Shown here: positions 26,045 through 35,303 of the stretch, one piece after another | How positions within the stretch are numbered: the stretch's first letter is position 1 | Layout of the letters: every line of letters starts with the position of its first letter | Source of the DNA: an uncultured Gammaproteobacteria bacterium | GTDB lineage: Bacteria; Pseudomonadota; Gammaproteobacteria; SZUA-229 | Assembly (NCBI GenBank): GCA_937998645.1 | Contig: CALLCZ010000160.1 | Location: 1 to 43,793 of the forward strand | DNA length: 43,793 nt | Reading direction: 5' to 3' | Notes under the pieces: generated by a model | Told to the model about the DNA's origin: nothing | Database searches by the model: none | The model's input: only the letters and a program-made list of their open reading frames with translations | Translations under genes and position numbers: made by a program

Positions 26045-28477
26045 ATGTCTAACGCGTCTGACTCATTTAAAGTAAAACTGCCAGCACGAATTACCGGGAT
26101 AGTATTCTGGGGCCTGGTGTTCATTGGCCTGCTGGGATCAGTATTTATACTGGAAGATGCAGAGAGTGATCTCTACCTGGCTAACAAAACAAACTCCCTT
26201 ATGGTGGCATATGCCCTGGAAGGTATCGTAAAGAAAAATCCGGAATTACCGGTGCTGGAAACGGCGGCATCAAGGATAAAACTCAAGCTTAACCAGTTAC
26301 GTGATGAAATGGGTTTCACATCAGTCCTTCTTTTTGAGGACGGCAAAGAATATTTATATGGTGATCGGAACACTGACGACGATGCGTTTCCGTACTCGAT
26401 AAACTATTACCCAAAGGGCTCGCAACATTTGGAAACGATATCAACACTCGTTTATTATCCAAACCAAAAGCGGGAAGTTGCAAATATTCGCAAGAACATG
26501 TTGCTTGGTATTGGTCTTTCAGTATTTATATTTGGCCTTTTATTGCAGCATATACTGCACCGCGTGCTTTCAGGTCCATTTACCCGGATGGTTAATACGG
26601 CGCGTGAGTTTTCTGATGGTGATCATTCTGTTCGCTTTGATCAAAGCAGGGATGATGAATTCGGTTATCTTGGCGGATTTATCAATAATGCTATTGAGTC
26701 CATGTTCACCACGCAGAGAAAATTAACAGCTGCACTACAGCGAGCCGAAAAATCTGAAATAGAATTATCAAATCAAAAAGAAAAAGCTGAAGTTACGCTG
26801 CGTTCTATAACAGAGTCCGTTATCACGCTGGGGCTTAATGGTGTCATCCAGTATATCAATCCGGCGGCAGAACAGCTTTTCAAGGCAAAAAACAGGGATA
26901 TCTATCATATGCAGCTGTCTGATCTGGTCAGAATCGTAAACGATTCATCAGGGGAAAATATAGAAGACCCGCTTGCAAGGTGTTTTGAAACAAAGCAAAC
27001 AGTGCAACTGCCTGAACATTCATCGCTGATTGCCGGTGACAACAAAGTCGTTGCTGTAGAAGCATCGGTGGCGCCGATGAAGAATAATGAAGGCGATATT
27101 ATAGGCGCGGTAATGGTTATACAGGACGTAAGTAATACCAGGAAGCTTGCGCGGCAATTATCCTACCAGGCCAGCCATGACATGCTGACCGGATTGTATA
27201 ATCGCCTGAAATTCGAGGAATTCCTTGAGGAAGCTCTGCTAAATATCAAGCAGGAAAATCGTGTCCACTCGCTATGTTTTCTCGATCTTGATCGATTCAA
27301 GCAGGTTAATGACACTTGCGGGCATGTGGCTGGAGACGAGTTATTGCGCCAGTTGCCCGATTTGTTCCATAAGGTGCTTCGAAGTGGAGATGTTGTTGCA
27401 CGCCTGGGCGGTGATGAGTTCGGGATCTTGCTGGAAAATTGTGAGCTTAACCAGGCCTCGGTGATTGCCGACAAGATCAGGCAGGAAATACAGGACTTCA
27501 GGTTTATCTGGGAAGAGAAGGTGTTTACCATTGGCGTAAGCATCGGCGTTGTCGGAATCGACCAGAACGCGAGCGACATGTCTAAAATCATGAGTCAGGC
27601 AGATATGGCATGCTATGCAGCAAAGGATTCGGGAAGGAACCATGTTCATGTTTATGAACACTCTGATGAGCTGGCATCAGAAAGGCACGGTGAAATGCAC
27701 TGGACTGCACGCATTAGCCGCGCAATGGAGCAGAACCGTTTCATATTGTACCGTCAGCCCATTATTGGAATATCCGGTGATAACGTTGAGCACTATCAGG
27801 TACTGGTCAGGATGATTGATGAAAAGGGCGGTGTGGTTCCTCCAGGCGCATTCATTCCATCTGCCGAACGTTACAATCTGATGGCTGGAATAGATCGATG
27901 GGTAATCAATGAAGTTTTTCGGCTGATAGCAGAAGGTGGCACTAATGACGCTTCTACAGGCATGGGAAGTTTTATAACTATAAACCTTTCTGTCGATTCG
28001 CTGATTGATGATGGATTGTATGAATACATCATTTCATTAACAAACAAGCATGGCATCTCCTTGAGAAATGTTTGTTTTGAGATTAACGAAACCGTCGCAA
28101 TTTCGAACCTGGTAAAAGTTACCGCATTGATTAACGCACTGAAGAAGCACGATTGCCGTTTCTCACTGGGCGATTTTGGCAGCGGTTTGAGTTCGTTTGC
28201 ATATTTGAAGACCTTGCCAGTGAATTACATCAAGATAGATGGGGCTTTTATTAAAAACGTGAGCACCGACCCGGTAAATCGCGCAATGGTCGACTCTATT
28301 CAGCAGATGGGTCGCGCGATGAAACTCGACACCATCGCCGAGTGTGTCGAAGATGAGCAGACCCTGAACATACTCAAGGAAATCGGCATTGATTACGCAC
28401 AGGGCTACCACCTGGGACGTCCTCAAGCGATCAGGGAAGAGGGTAGTGAGCAGTTGACAGTTAGCAGTAAGCAGTAA
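26045..28477 (+). CDS. Membrane HAMP-PAS-GGDEF-EAL protein with degenerate EAL domain
   Basis: An 810-residue c-di-GMP signalling protein. Membrane helices at about 17-36 and 152-173 flank a periplasmic sensor of some 115 residues. HAMP (about 170-225), a coiled linker and PAS (about 250-365) follow. The GGDEF domain has an intact GGDEF (455-459) and the inhibitory I-site RSGD (446-449), so it is probably an active cyclase. In the EAL domain the signature is QVL (585-587) instead of EAL, and the DDFG loop is GDFG (Gly709-Gly712), losing two metal ligands. Asn647, Glu679, Lys730, Glu766 and Gln786 remain. Phosphodiesterase activity is therefore doubtful; a binding or regulatory role is more likely. 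The last 13 residues are encoded by an inverted repeat. Confidence 0.92.
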   Translation: MSNASDSFKVKLPARITGIVFWGLVFIGLLGSVFILEDAESDLYLANKTNSLMVAYALEGIVKKNPELPVLETAASRIKLKLNQLRDEMGFTSVLLFEDGKEYLYGDRNTDDDAFPYSINYYPKGSQHLETISTLVYYPNQKREVANIRKNMLLGIGLSVFIFGLLLQHILHRVLSGPFTRMVNTAREFSDGDHSVRFDQSRDDEFGYLGGFINNAIESMFTTQRKLTAALQRAEKSEIELSNQKEKAEVTLRSITESVITLGLNGVIQYINPAAEQLFKAKNRDIYHMQLSDLVRIVNDSSGENIEDPLARCFETKQTVQLPEHSSLIAGDNKVVAVEASVAPMKNNEGDIIGAVMVIQDVSNTRKLARQLSYQASHDMLTGLYNRLKFEEFLEEALLNIKQENRVHSLCFLDLDRFKQVNDTCGHVAGDELLRQLPDLFHKVLRSGDVVARLGGDEFGILLENCELNQASVIADKIRQEIQDFRFIWEEKVFTIGVSIGVVGIDQNASDMSKIMSQADMACYAAKDSGRNHVHVYEHSDELASERHGEMHWTARISRAMEQNRFILYRQPIIGISGDNVEHYQVLVRMIDEKGGVVPPGAFIPSAERYNLMAGIDRWVINEVFRLIAEGGTNDASTGMGSFITINLSVDSLIDDGLYEYIISLTNKHGISLRNVCFEINETVAISNLVKVTALINALKKHDCRFSLGDFGSGLSSFAYLKTLPVNYIKIDGAFIKNVSTDPVNRAMVDSIQQMGRAMKLDTIAECVEDEQTLNILKEIGIDYAQGYHLGRPQAIREEGSEQLTVSSKQ

Positions 28478-28544
28478 AATGATCACCAGTATCACTCCTC
28501 AATTCACTACCCTCTGTTAACTGCTTACTGCCAACTGTTAACTG
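28438..28544. repeat. Inverted repeat pair at the 3' end of the GGDEF-EAL gene
   Basis: AGAGGGTAGTGA (28438-28449) is exactly complementary to 28504-28515. The 25-bp segment at 28451-28475 (CAGTTGACAGTTAGCAGTAA and on) is complementary to 28520-28544 at 23 of 25 positions. The order of arms is A-B-A'-B', not nested, so both stems could form together only as a pseudoknot. The left half is translated as the end of the upstream protein and supplies its stop codon. Confidence 0.8.
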
Positions 28545-28766
28545 ACAGAGTGGCACGAGGCATCCAGACGCTTCTTTGGCTTCGATACCTTCAGCATCAT
28601 CGTGCAATCCTCATGATCAAATTCCCATAAAAAGTGTAACAATTACTGACAATAGACGTGGAGCAGGAAAAATACGAATCTATAGCTGATTGATTATATA
28701 GGGAATTATATTTTTGGCTTGTTCTTTGCTTGCTTGTAATAACTGAGTTATTTACTGGCCAGTTAA

Positions 28767-29255
28767 ATGAGCTGCTTATCCAGAAATATAATTGTTATCA
28801 GCATATGTGCAATACTTTCCGGGTGCACCGTTGATAACAATGAAGGATGTGACTCGAAATATTCAACAGACCAGGAACTGATCGATGAGTACGGATTGGT
28901 ATTGAAACCATCACAGGATATGTATATCAACTTTGATGGAATTTCAAAAACGTATGCCGATACCATGGCTTGCATGGGCATGACTGCAACAGGGCCAACT
29001 ATAGAGTTCAAAAGTTTTTCTTTTGCGGGTATTGGAGGCGGATGGGCGTTCTATCACCCTGTTGCCAGCACGATATGGGTAAATACTGACGAGGAAGATA
29101 TAGTCCTGGAGAGGGATTGTAGAACGGATCAGGAAGCACTCAAGCATGAATTCGTTCATCATATTTTACATATGAATGGAGCCGGCGATGAAAGCCGGGG
29201 ACACTCATCTGCAAATTTTCAAAAGTGCAGTGTCGGTGTTAATACATATTATTAA
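28767..29255 (+). CDS. Lipoprotein with HExxH motif, putative zinc metalloprotease
   Basis: A 162-residue protein with a lipoprotein signal ending LSGC (Cys20). Near the C-terminus is HEFVHHILHMNGAGDESRGH: His127-Glu128-x2-His131 is a zincin motif, and His146 is a candidate third ligand, spaced as in several small uncharacterised metalloprotease families. Cys28, Cys69, Cys118 and Cys154 could form disulfides outside the cytoplasm. Substrate is unknown. ATG 28767 has no strong ribosome-binding site, and the A/T-rich context differs from neighbouring housekeeping genes. It stands alone between two repeat regions. Confidence 0.6.
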   Translation: MSCLSRNIIVISICAILSGCTVDNNEGCDSKYSTDQELIDEYGLVLKPSQDMYINFDGISKTYADTMACMGMTATGPTIEFKSFSFAGIGGGWAFYHPVASTIWVNTDEEDIVLERDCRTDQEALKHEFVHHILHMNGAGDESRGHSSANFQKCSVGVNTYY

Positions 29256-29275
29256 ATTGTAGTGGTCCAGACCTG

Positions 29276-29296
29276 ATCTGACAGTTTCTGTCAGAT
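29276..29296. terminator. Perfect hairpin, weak terminator candidate
   Basis: ATCTGACAG and CTGTCAGAT form a 9-bp stem with a TTT loop, 20 bp after the lipoprotein stop codon. Only TT follows before C, so termination strength is doubtful; it might instead be a remnant of a mobile element end. Confidence 0.4.
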
Positions 29297-29343
29297 TTCG
29301 CATGATCTAAACCGGACTGGTTTAGTGTTTTGTAGTATTTTCT

Positions 29344-29848
29344 CTCGCAAAGGCGCCAAGGTCGCCAAGAACTTTTATGTTTATTTTGTTCTTACCCCAA
29401 ACACCTTTGCGTGCTTTGCGCCTTGGCGAGAGTTAATTGCTTTTGTCTCTCGCAGAGGCGCAGAGGCCGCAGAGAACTTCGATGTTTATTTTGTTCTCAC
29501 CCCAAACACCTTTGCGTACTTTGCGCCTTGGCGAGAGTTCATTTGGTTTTTTTTCTCGCAAAGGCGCCAAGGTCGCCAGGAACTTCGATGTTGGATTTGT
29601 TGTTACCCCAAACACCTCTGCGTGCTCTGCGCCTCTGCGAGATTATATTTTTTGTCTCTCGCAGAGGCGCAGAGGCCGCAGAGAACTTCGATGTTTATTT
29701 TGTTCTTAACCCAAACACCTTTGCGTGCTTTGCGCCTTGGCGAGAGTTAATTGCTTTTGTCTCTCGCAGAGGCGCTGAGGCCGCAGAGAATTTCAATGTT
29801 TTGTTCTTACCCCAAACACCTTTGCGTGCTTTGCGCCCTGGCGAGAGT
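29344..29848. repeat. Tandem array of five palindromic units, period about 105 bp
   Basis: Units start with CTCGCA at 29344, 29449, 29555, 29658 and 29763. Left arms are A (CGCAAAGGCGCCAAGG), B (CGCAGAGGCGCAGAGG), A, B, B-like. Right arms are A, A, B, A, A. Cores read actt-tatgtttattttgttcttaccccaa with small changes. Several long open frames can be read through it on both strands because the period is close to a multiple of three, but they are repeat translations with SQRRRG-type peptides, not genes. Same family as the array at 13937. Confidence 0.92.
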
Positions 29849-29978
29849 AAATATCGATGGGTTTTTCTATATCGCCAATTCTGGCTTTACTGACAAAAGA
29901 TCATAGTCTGTGTTTGAGTTAATGCGATACTGACTGTCAGCTTGAATCCTGACTATTTCAGGTCATTCATATACTCTG

Positions 29979-32324
29979 CTAAAACTCATTTGTGAGCATC
30001 TCAATTGACTTCAACAACTCGGTAGCCCTGGCAGGTTTTATTATATAGTCATCGAAACCTGCTCTTTTCCCCCGATCAACATCTTCCATCATGGCCTTTG
30101 CTGTCATAGCGATAGCCGGAATTTTCTTCGCCTGGGGATGCGCACGCATTCGTTCCAGTATTTCATAACCGTCTATATCGGGAAGTCCCAGGTCCAGTAT
30201 CGCCAGGTCAGGCAGTTGTTGCAGGATTACATCCAGTCCCTCCTGGCCTGTTGTGGCAATCACCAGGTGGTGATTCGTCATGTCCTTGATAATTGCTGAC
30301 ATGAGCTGAGCATTGATCGGATCATCCTCAACATAAACGATGTCTATACTTTGTTGTGTTTTGCTGATTGTGCGTTTTACCGGTTCTGTTTCTGGCAGGG
30401 TGATATTTTTCTTATCATTCATCACTAACTCAATCCAGAAATTGCTCCCTTTGCCTTCTGTACTTTCTGCGCCAACAGTTCCGCCCATCATATTGATTAA
30501 TCGCCGGGTAATGGTCAGGCCAATGCCCGTGCCTTTAACATTTGTAAATTCGGCTCCCATACGTTCAAATGGCTTGAACAGCAGTTTTTGTTGTTCTGTG
30601 CTGAGGCCTTTTCCTGTGTCGGCGACATTGATACGCAATTGTTTGTTGTTTTTGACTTCGTAGCTGACCGTGACAGTACCTTGCCGTTGATTATATTTGA
30701 CTGCGTTACTGAGCAGGTTAAGCAATGCCTGTTTCAGGCTGGTATGGTTGGCGTTAACAATATAGTCGACATGGGTGTCAAACGAGAGATTTACCTCGGC
30801 ATCCTCGGCTATTGGTTTGATCAACGAATAACATTCTTCCAGTACGTCCCGAAGTTTTACAGGTTCTGCCAATATGGATAACTCGCCACTTTCAATTCTG
30901 GCGAGATCAAGCACATCATCAACCAGTGCTAACAGGTGATCGCCTGCTTTGTTGATATGTTGAATATGTTTTTCCAGTTTTGGATCAAGGTCTTTCTCGT
31001 ACAGAATTAAATCAGAAAATGCAATAATGGCGTGCAGTGGTGTACGCAGTTCATGACTCATTCTGGAAAGAAATTCCGACTTGGTTTGATTGGCGCGTTC
31101 GGCTTCTTCCTTGGCAGTCTTCAGATCGGCTGTGCGTAGTTCCACCCGTGATTCCAGTTCTTCGTTAAGGAACTGGAGCTTCTTCTCGGCCTGCTTGCGT
31201 TCGGTTATGTCGACGGCAAAGCCTAAAACATGCGTGATTTCACCCTCAGTATTACGCATCGGACTGAAGGTGATATCGATGGTGATGAGGTCGCCGCTGG
31301 CAACCCGAACTTGCGGCTCATATCGCACGATCTCACCGCGTATGGCACGCTCCATGTTAGTTCTTAGTTCGGCCTGAACCTGTTCGTTGTAACTCCACCA
31401 GCAAGTGTCCCAGAACGGGCGACCCGGCGCTTCTTCCTTCTTGATTCCAACCGCTAGCAGTAACGCTTCGTTAGCATCGATCAGCACGCCATCAAGTGTG
31501 TAAAGTCCGACGAAGCCGAACAGGCTATCAAGAATCTGGCGGCTGCGCGCCTCGCCTTCACGAAGTGCCAGTTCAGCCTTCTCCTGGCTGCTGCGTGCCT
31601 TGCTTTCGCGAAGTGCCGATTCGGCATTCACCAGGCGGCGCAGGCTTTGCTCGTGCTCTCTTTGAAGATGCCTGACGCGTGAAAAGACGATAAGGCTTGT
31701 TACAATGATAACTGCAGCAAGAGAAGCCATCAGCCAGGCTGTGCTGAGGGTAATAAACTCAGAAAACTTCCCCGCTTCTTCAACATAACGTTCAGCACGT
31801 TCCAGCGCGAAGGACAGAATGTAATCTACATGTGAAACAATCTCGGCAAACTTCGGCGTACTGACTGTCCTGACCAGATGCTCGGCGGTTACATGGTCGC
31901 CTTTTTTGATCGCGTCATAAATTTCCTGTCGGATTCCATCCCATTGCTCCAGCTTGGATTCCAGGTCCCTGACCCGGTCCATGTCGCCAAGGAAATTGGC
32001 CTTGATCACTTCCATGCTTGTTTTCGACGTCCTGATAATGGATTCTTCCACATTAAGTAAATGCTCAAGATCGAAATTATTTATGCCGGTTGTAAACTCA
32101 TACACCTCATGGGTAATATGATTCTGAAAATCAAATAATACGTTATCCAGTTGCGCTGCCGAATTGCTGACAGCAAAGGGGTGGGTATAAAGATCCTCGG
32201 TGATCTTCTGTAATTGAAGAGTGTTGCTGGTCGAATACCAGCCAAGACCAAGCACGGCCAGAAGAATCAGGCTATATCCGGCCAGGATCAGGTGTGGAAT
32301 CGTATTGCGTGGATTATCGTTCAT
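29979..32324 (-). CDS. Hybrid sensor histidine kinase (PAS, HisKA, HATPase, receiver)
   Basis: A 781-residue membrane kinase. Helices at about 11-30 and 194-214 flank a helical periplasmic sensor (31-193). A coiled segment (215-262), PAS with PAC (about 263-380) and a second coiled coil follow. HisKA has the phospho-acceptor His424 in SHELRTP; the HATPase has N-box LLSNAVKYN, DTGKGLS and GTGIGLT. The C-terminal receiver (about 660-780) has the acidic pair ED (666-667), phospho-acceptor Asp711 in AILDLGLPD and Lys763. No separate output regulator is adjacent, so the target is unknown. ATG 32324 fits. Confidence 0.93.
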   Translation of the reverse strand: MNDNPRNTIPHLILAGYSLILLAVLGLGWYSTSNTLQLQKITEDLYTHPFAVSNSAAQLDNVLFDFQNHITHEVYEFTTGINNFDLEHLLNVEESIIRTSKTSMEVIKANFLGDMDRVRDLESKLEQWDGIRQEIYDAIKKGDHVTAEHLVRTVSTPKFAEIVSHVDYILSFALERAERYVEEAGKFSEFITLSTAWLMASLAAVIIVTSLIVFSRVRHLQREHEQSLRRLVNAESALRESKARSSQEKAELALREGEARSRQILDSLFGFVGLYTLDGVLIDANEALLLAVGIKKEEAPGRPFWDTCWWSYNEQVQAELRTNMERAIRGEIVRYEPQVRVASGDLITIDITFSPMRNTEGEITHVLGFAVDITERKQAEKKLQFLNEELESRVELRTADLKTAKEEAERANQTKSEFLSRMSHELRTPLHAIIAFSDLILYEKDLDPKLEKHIQHINKAGDHLLALVDDVLDLARIESGELSILAEPVKLRDVLEECYSLIKPIAEDAEVNLSFDTHVDYIVNANHTSLKQALLNLLSNAVKYNQRQGTVTVSYEVKNNKQLRINVADTGKGLSTEQQKLLFKPFERMGAEFTNVKGTGIGLTITRRLINMMGGTVGAESTEGKGSNFWIELVMNDKKNITLPETEPVKRTISKTQQSIDIVYVEDDPINAQLMSAIIKDMTNHHLVIATTGQEGLDVILQQLPDLAILDLGLPDIDGYEILERMRAHPQAKKIPAIAMTAKAMMEDVDRGKRAGFDDYIIKPARATELLKSIEMLTNEF

Positions 32325-32546
32325 TTAGATTTGCTCATGCAGGAGCCTGCTCTTTAAACAAAGATTTTCGAATGTAAAAGATTCCATGCCTGTTTTATAG
32401 GCGACTATGTCCGATAAAAGTATAACTCAACCGTTGAGCCGACGTATATGAACGCAAACCGCTACTCGAATACAACCCGGGTGGTGAAGAGAAGGGCGGA
32501 TGTGGTTGAGCCGCTTTGCTGTATGTTTGTAGATGACAGGGCTTTA

Positions 32547-33131
32547 TCAGGAACTGCTAAAGTGGCTTAACCAGTAAGCATGTATTCGGGTGTCGTCTGT
32601 TAACTCGGGATGAAACGACAGTGCCAGGTGATGTCCTTTGCTTATGATGACCGCTTCATCATTATTGTTATTTCTGGCCAATGTCTGGACATCATCCGAT
32701 AGTTTGTCGACACCGGGGGCGCGGATAAAAATTGCGGGAAACGCCGGGCCCTTGCTGTCGAAATCCAGTTCGATGTCTGTAGTGAAACTGTGCACCTGTC
32801 TTCCGTAGTGATTACGCAATGCCTTGAACGGAATCAGGCCCAGCGGTGTAACACGGTCATCATCGACTTCAGTCGCCATCATGATCATGCCGGCGCATAC
32901 ACCCATGACGGGGTGGTTTTCAGCAAAAGCTTTAATCGGTTTGTACAGGCCGTTTTTCTGTATCAGCAGGCTGATCGTGGTCGACTCGCCACCGGGTATG
33001 ATCAGTGCGAAACAGTCATCAAGCTCATGTGGCTGGCGTACAGTATGTGCTGGTACGCCCAGTGCATGCAGCATATCGATGTGTTTTTGATAGGCGCCCT
33101 GTAAAGCAAGTACACCAACAGCTTTATCCAT
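32547..33131 (-). CDS. pdxT: Pyridoxal 5'-phosphate synthase glutaminase subunit PdxT
   Basis: Class I glutaminase that supplies ammonia to PdxS in the DXP-independent PLP pathway. The 194-residue protein starts GVLALQGAYQKHIDML and has the oxyanion segment GGES (47-50), nucleophile Cys79 in GVCAGM, and the His174/Glu176 pair in FHPEL. These complete the catalytic triad. It starts 18 bp after pdxS, so the two are surely co-transcribed as the usual 1:1 complex. Confidence 0.96.
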   Translation of the reverse strand: MDKAVGVLALQGAYQKHIDMLHALGVPAHTVRQPHELDDCFALIIPGGESTTISLLIQKNGLYKPIKAFAENHPVMGVCAGMIMMATEVDDDRVTPLGLIPFKALRNHYGRQVHSFTTDIELDFDSKGPAFPAIFIRAPGVDKLSDDVQTLARNNNNDEAVIISKGHHLALSFHPELTDDTRIHAYWLSHFSSS

Positions 33132-33149
33132 CTTGCGTGTTTGTTGTGC

Positions 33150-34049
33150 TTACCAGCCCCTGACTGCCAGACGTTCTTCTTCAGGGATTTCGGACATTTC
33201 CAGTCCCTTCATTCCGGGCTGTAGTCCGCGACTGACTTCGAGCAGAATGGCCGGGTCGTCATAGTGGGTTGTCGCTTTGACAACGGCTGCAGCACGCGCG
33301 GCCGGGTCGTCGGATTTGAATATACCGGAACCAACAAACACGGCCTCAGCTCCAAGCTGCCTTACCAGCGCAGCATCAGCAGGTGTGGCGATACCGCCGG
33401 CTGAGAAATTGGGCACAGGCAATTTTCCGTGCTCAGCGACATAGCACACCAGGTCATAGGGCGCACCCAGGTCTTTGGCGACAGCCATCAGCTGTTCCTG
33501 GCCCAGTGTGGTCAGGCGCTTCATTTCATCCTGCAGGGCGCGCATGTGGCGTACGGCCTCGACGATATTGCCACTGCCGGCCTCGCCCTTGGTGCGCATC
33601 ATCGCAGCGCCCTCGCCAATACGACGCAGGGCTTCACCCAGGTTGGTGGCGCCACATACAAAAGGAACCTTGAAGTTGTGCTTGTAGATATGGTTGGCTT
33701 CATCTGCGGGTGTCAGTACTTCAGACTCGTCGATAAAATCGACTTCGAGTGCTTCCAGCACCTGTGCTTCGGCAAAATGACCGATACGGCACTTGGCCAT
33801 CACCGGAATAGAAACCGTATCCTTGATCTGCTGGATCATCTCCGGATCGGACATGCGCGCAACGCCGCCGTCACGGCGAATGTCTGCCGGGATGCGTTCC
33901 AGTGCCATCACCGCACAGGCGCCTGCGTCTTCGGCGATTCTGGCCTGTTCGGCGTTGGTGACGTCCATAATGGCGCCGCCCTTGAGCATTTCGGCGAGGC
34001 CGATTTTTACCGCGAAACTGTCCTGATTTGTATCTGGTCTATCGTTCAT
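33150..34049 (-). CDS. pdxS: Pyridoxal 5'-phosphate synthase lyase subunit PdxS
   Basis: Builds PLP directly from ribose 5-phosphate, glyceraldehyde 3-phosphate and ammonia. The protein has the strongly conserved segments [45 protein letters not shown] with the active-site Lys, [20 protein letters not shown], and [19 protein letters not shown] 34049 gives 299 residues and is preferred; a TTG two codons upstream (34055) is an alternative. It lies directly upstream of pdxT. Confidence 0.96.
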   Translation of the reverse strand: MNDRPDTNQDSFAVKIGLAEMLKGGAIMDVTNAEQARIAEDAGACAVMALERIPADIRRDGGVARMSDPEMIQQIKDTVSIPVMAKCRIGHFAEAQVLEALEVDFIDESEVLTPADEANHIYKHNFKVPFVCGATNLGEALRRIGEGAAMMRTKGEAGSGNIVEAVRHMRALQDEMKRLTTLGQEQLMAVAKDLGAPYDLVCYVAEHGKLPVPNFSAGGIATPADAALVRQLGAEAVFVGSGIFKSDDPAARAAAVVKATTHYDDPAILLEVSRGLQPGMKGLEMSEIPEEERLAVRGW

Positions 34050-34283
34050 TATCAATAACTTCTATCGGGTGAATTCTGATTGCTGGTTTGTCCGCTCGCC
34101 GGGCTGTATCAGGCTTTGGCGAAAGGCCCTGAAAAGTGCTCCAGCATAGCGGAAACAGGCTGCAGTCTCAACAATATTCTGCTTTAAAATGAATGGCTTA
34201 AACGTACTCTTATCAGGGGCATTCAGTTTGGACAGGTCGCCTGAAGCTGCGGGGCAGCACCTGCATTCATTTTGGCGGACCAG

Positions 34284-34880
34284 TTACTCCTCATAACCCT
34301 CGGGCAGTTTGTGAGCAATGCCCTTGTGGCAGTCGATGCAGGTCATATCGGAGTCGAGTGCATCCGGATGAGTGTCAGCCGCATCCTCACCCTGTTTACT
34401 GAAGTCCATGAATTTAAAGCCGTGACAATTGCGGCATTCACGCGAGTCCGTCTCCTGCATGTTGGCCCATACCCTTTCGGCGAGTTGCAGGCGTTTGGCT
34501 TCATATTTTTCAGGTGTGTTGATGGAGCCGAGTATCTTGTGCATCATTTCATTGGTCGACTGTATCTTGCGCACAATTTTGTGCTGCCACTCCTTGGGTA
34601 CATGGCAGTCCGGGCAGGTGGCGCGTACGCCGGTGCGATTGCTGTAGTGGATGGTTTGCTTGTATTCCTCGAAAACAAATTTTTCCATCTCGTGACAGGA
34701 AATGCAGAATTCTTCCGTGTTGGTGGCATCCATGGAGTAGTGGAAGCCGATCCAGAAAATACTGGAGACAGTGAAAATAACCAGTATCAGGAAGCCCAAT
34801 GAATATTTGCTAGATGGTGTCTTCAGGGTCTGCCATAAGCGACAGATAAATCCGTTACATTCTGACGATTGCTTATTCAT
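34284..34880 (-). CDS. NapC/NirT-family tetrahaem cytochrome c
   Basis: A membrane-anchored quinol-oxidising cytochrome that passes electrons to a periplasmic partner. The 198-residue protein has one N-terminal helix (about 27-47) and four CxxCH haem sites: CISCH (59-63), CPDCH (89-93), CRNCH (149-153) and CIDCH (181-185). Spacing matches NapC/NrfH/NirT. No partner reductase (NapAB, NrfA, NirS) is next to it here, so its electron acceptor is unknown. A GGAT ribosome-binding site lies upstream of ATG 34880. It could also be a TorC- or CymA-like electron hub. Confidence 0.92.
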   Translation of the reverse strand: MNKQSSECNGFICRLWQTLKTPSSKYSLGFLILVIFTVSSIFWIGFHYSMDATNTEEFCISCHEMEKFVFEEYKQTIHYSNRTGVRATCPDCHVPKEWQHKIVRKIQSTNEMMHKILGSINTPEKYEAKRLQLAERVWANMQETDSRECRNCHGFKFMDFSKQGEDAADTHPDALDSDMTCIDCHKGIAHKLPEGYEE

Positions 34881-35303
34881 GTTTTATCCTATGGATATAT
34901 GAAATATCAGTAGCCTGAAACTAATGTTTGACTGTACTTATGAGTATTAACTGATGGTTATAAGTAGGTCAACAATAGCTGAAACGGGACAGCATCACAA
35001 TAACAGCCTGCCAGTGGAATGATCAGCCATAATGCAGTTGATAATAATAGCTATTCCGGATGAGGTTGAACCGGGTAAGTTGATGCCGGCAAGAGTGTTC
35101 GTGCTCGGGACCTGTAGAAGTTTCTGAAGTTACTGCTGATTCCATTACTGAGCCTGTGCATCTTGCCAGGTTTGAAGCTGTCGCCCGAATATATAGTTTA
35201 GAGCGGTCAATCAGCGCCAGAAACCGGTGCTTGTATTAATATTTATCGTCATATCTACGCTGAATAAAAATTTAGCAACAGATAATTACCATATCATAAT
35301 GAC
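34881..35303. other. Intergenic stretch without a recognisable gene
   Basis: No frame here combines a ribosome-binding site with a protein-like composition. It should contain the promoter of the leftward cytochrome gene. No repeat of the types seen elsewhere was found. Confidence 0.5.

Noticed and set aside
29256..29343. Insertion sequence remnant after the HExxH lipoprotein gene
   Set aside because: A perfect hairpin is present, but no transposase fragment or target duplication can be seen.
29344..29848. CRISPR-like array
   Set aside because: Period is about 105 bp, the sequence between arms is itself conserved rather than unique, units are imperfect palindromes, and no cas genes are present.
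29325..29893. Several open frames of 60-160 codons through the 29.3-kb array
   Set aside because: They are translations of the palindromic repeats (SQRRRG and LRALRL peptides) and arise because the repeat units are nearly in phase; no ribosome-binding sites or protein family.
33429..34058. 209-codon frame antisense to pdxS
   Set aside because: Shadow of pdxS, whose protein sequence is unambiguous.
34272..34802. 176-codon frame antisense to the tetrahaem cytochrome
   Set aside because: Shadow; the four CxxCH motifs on the other strand settle the reading direction.
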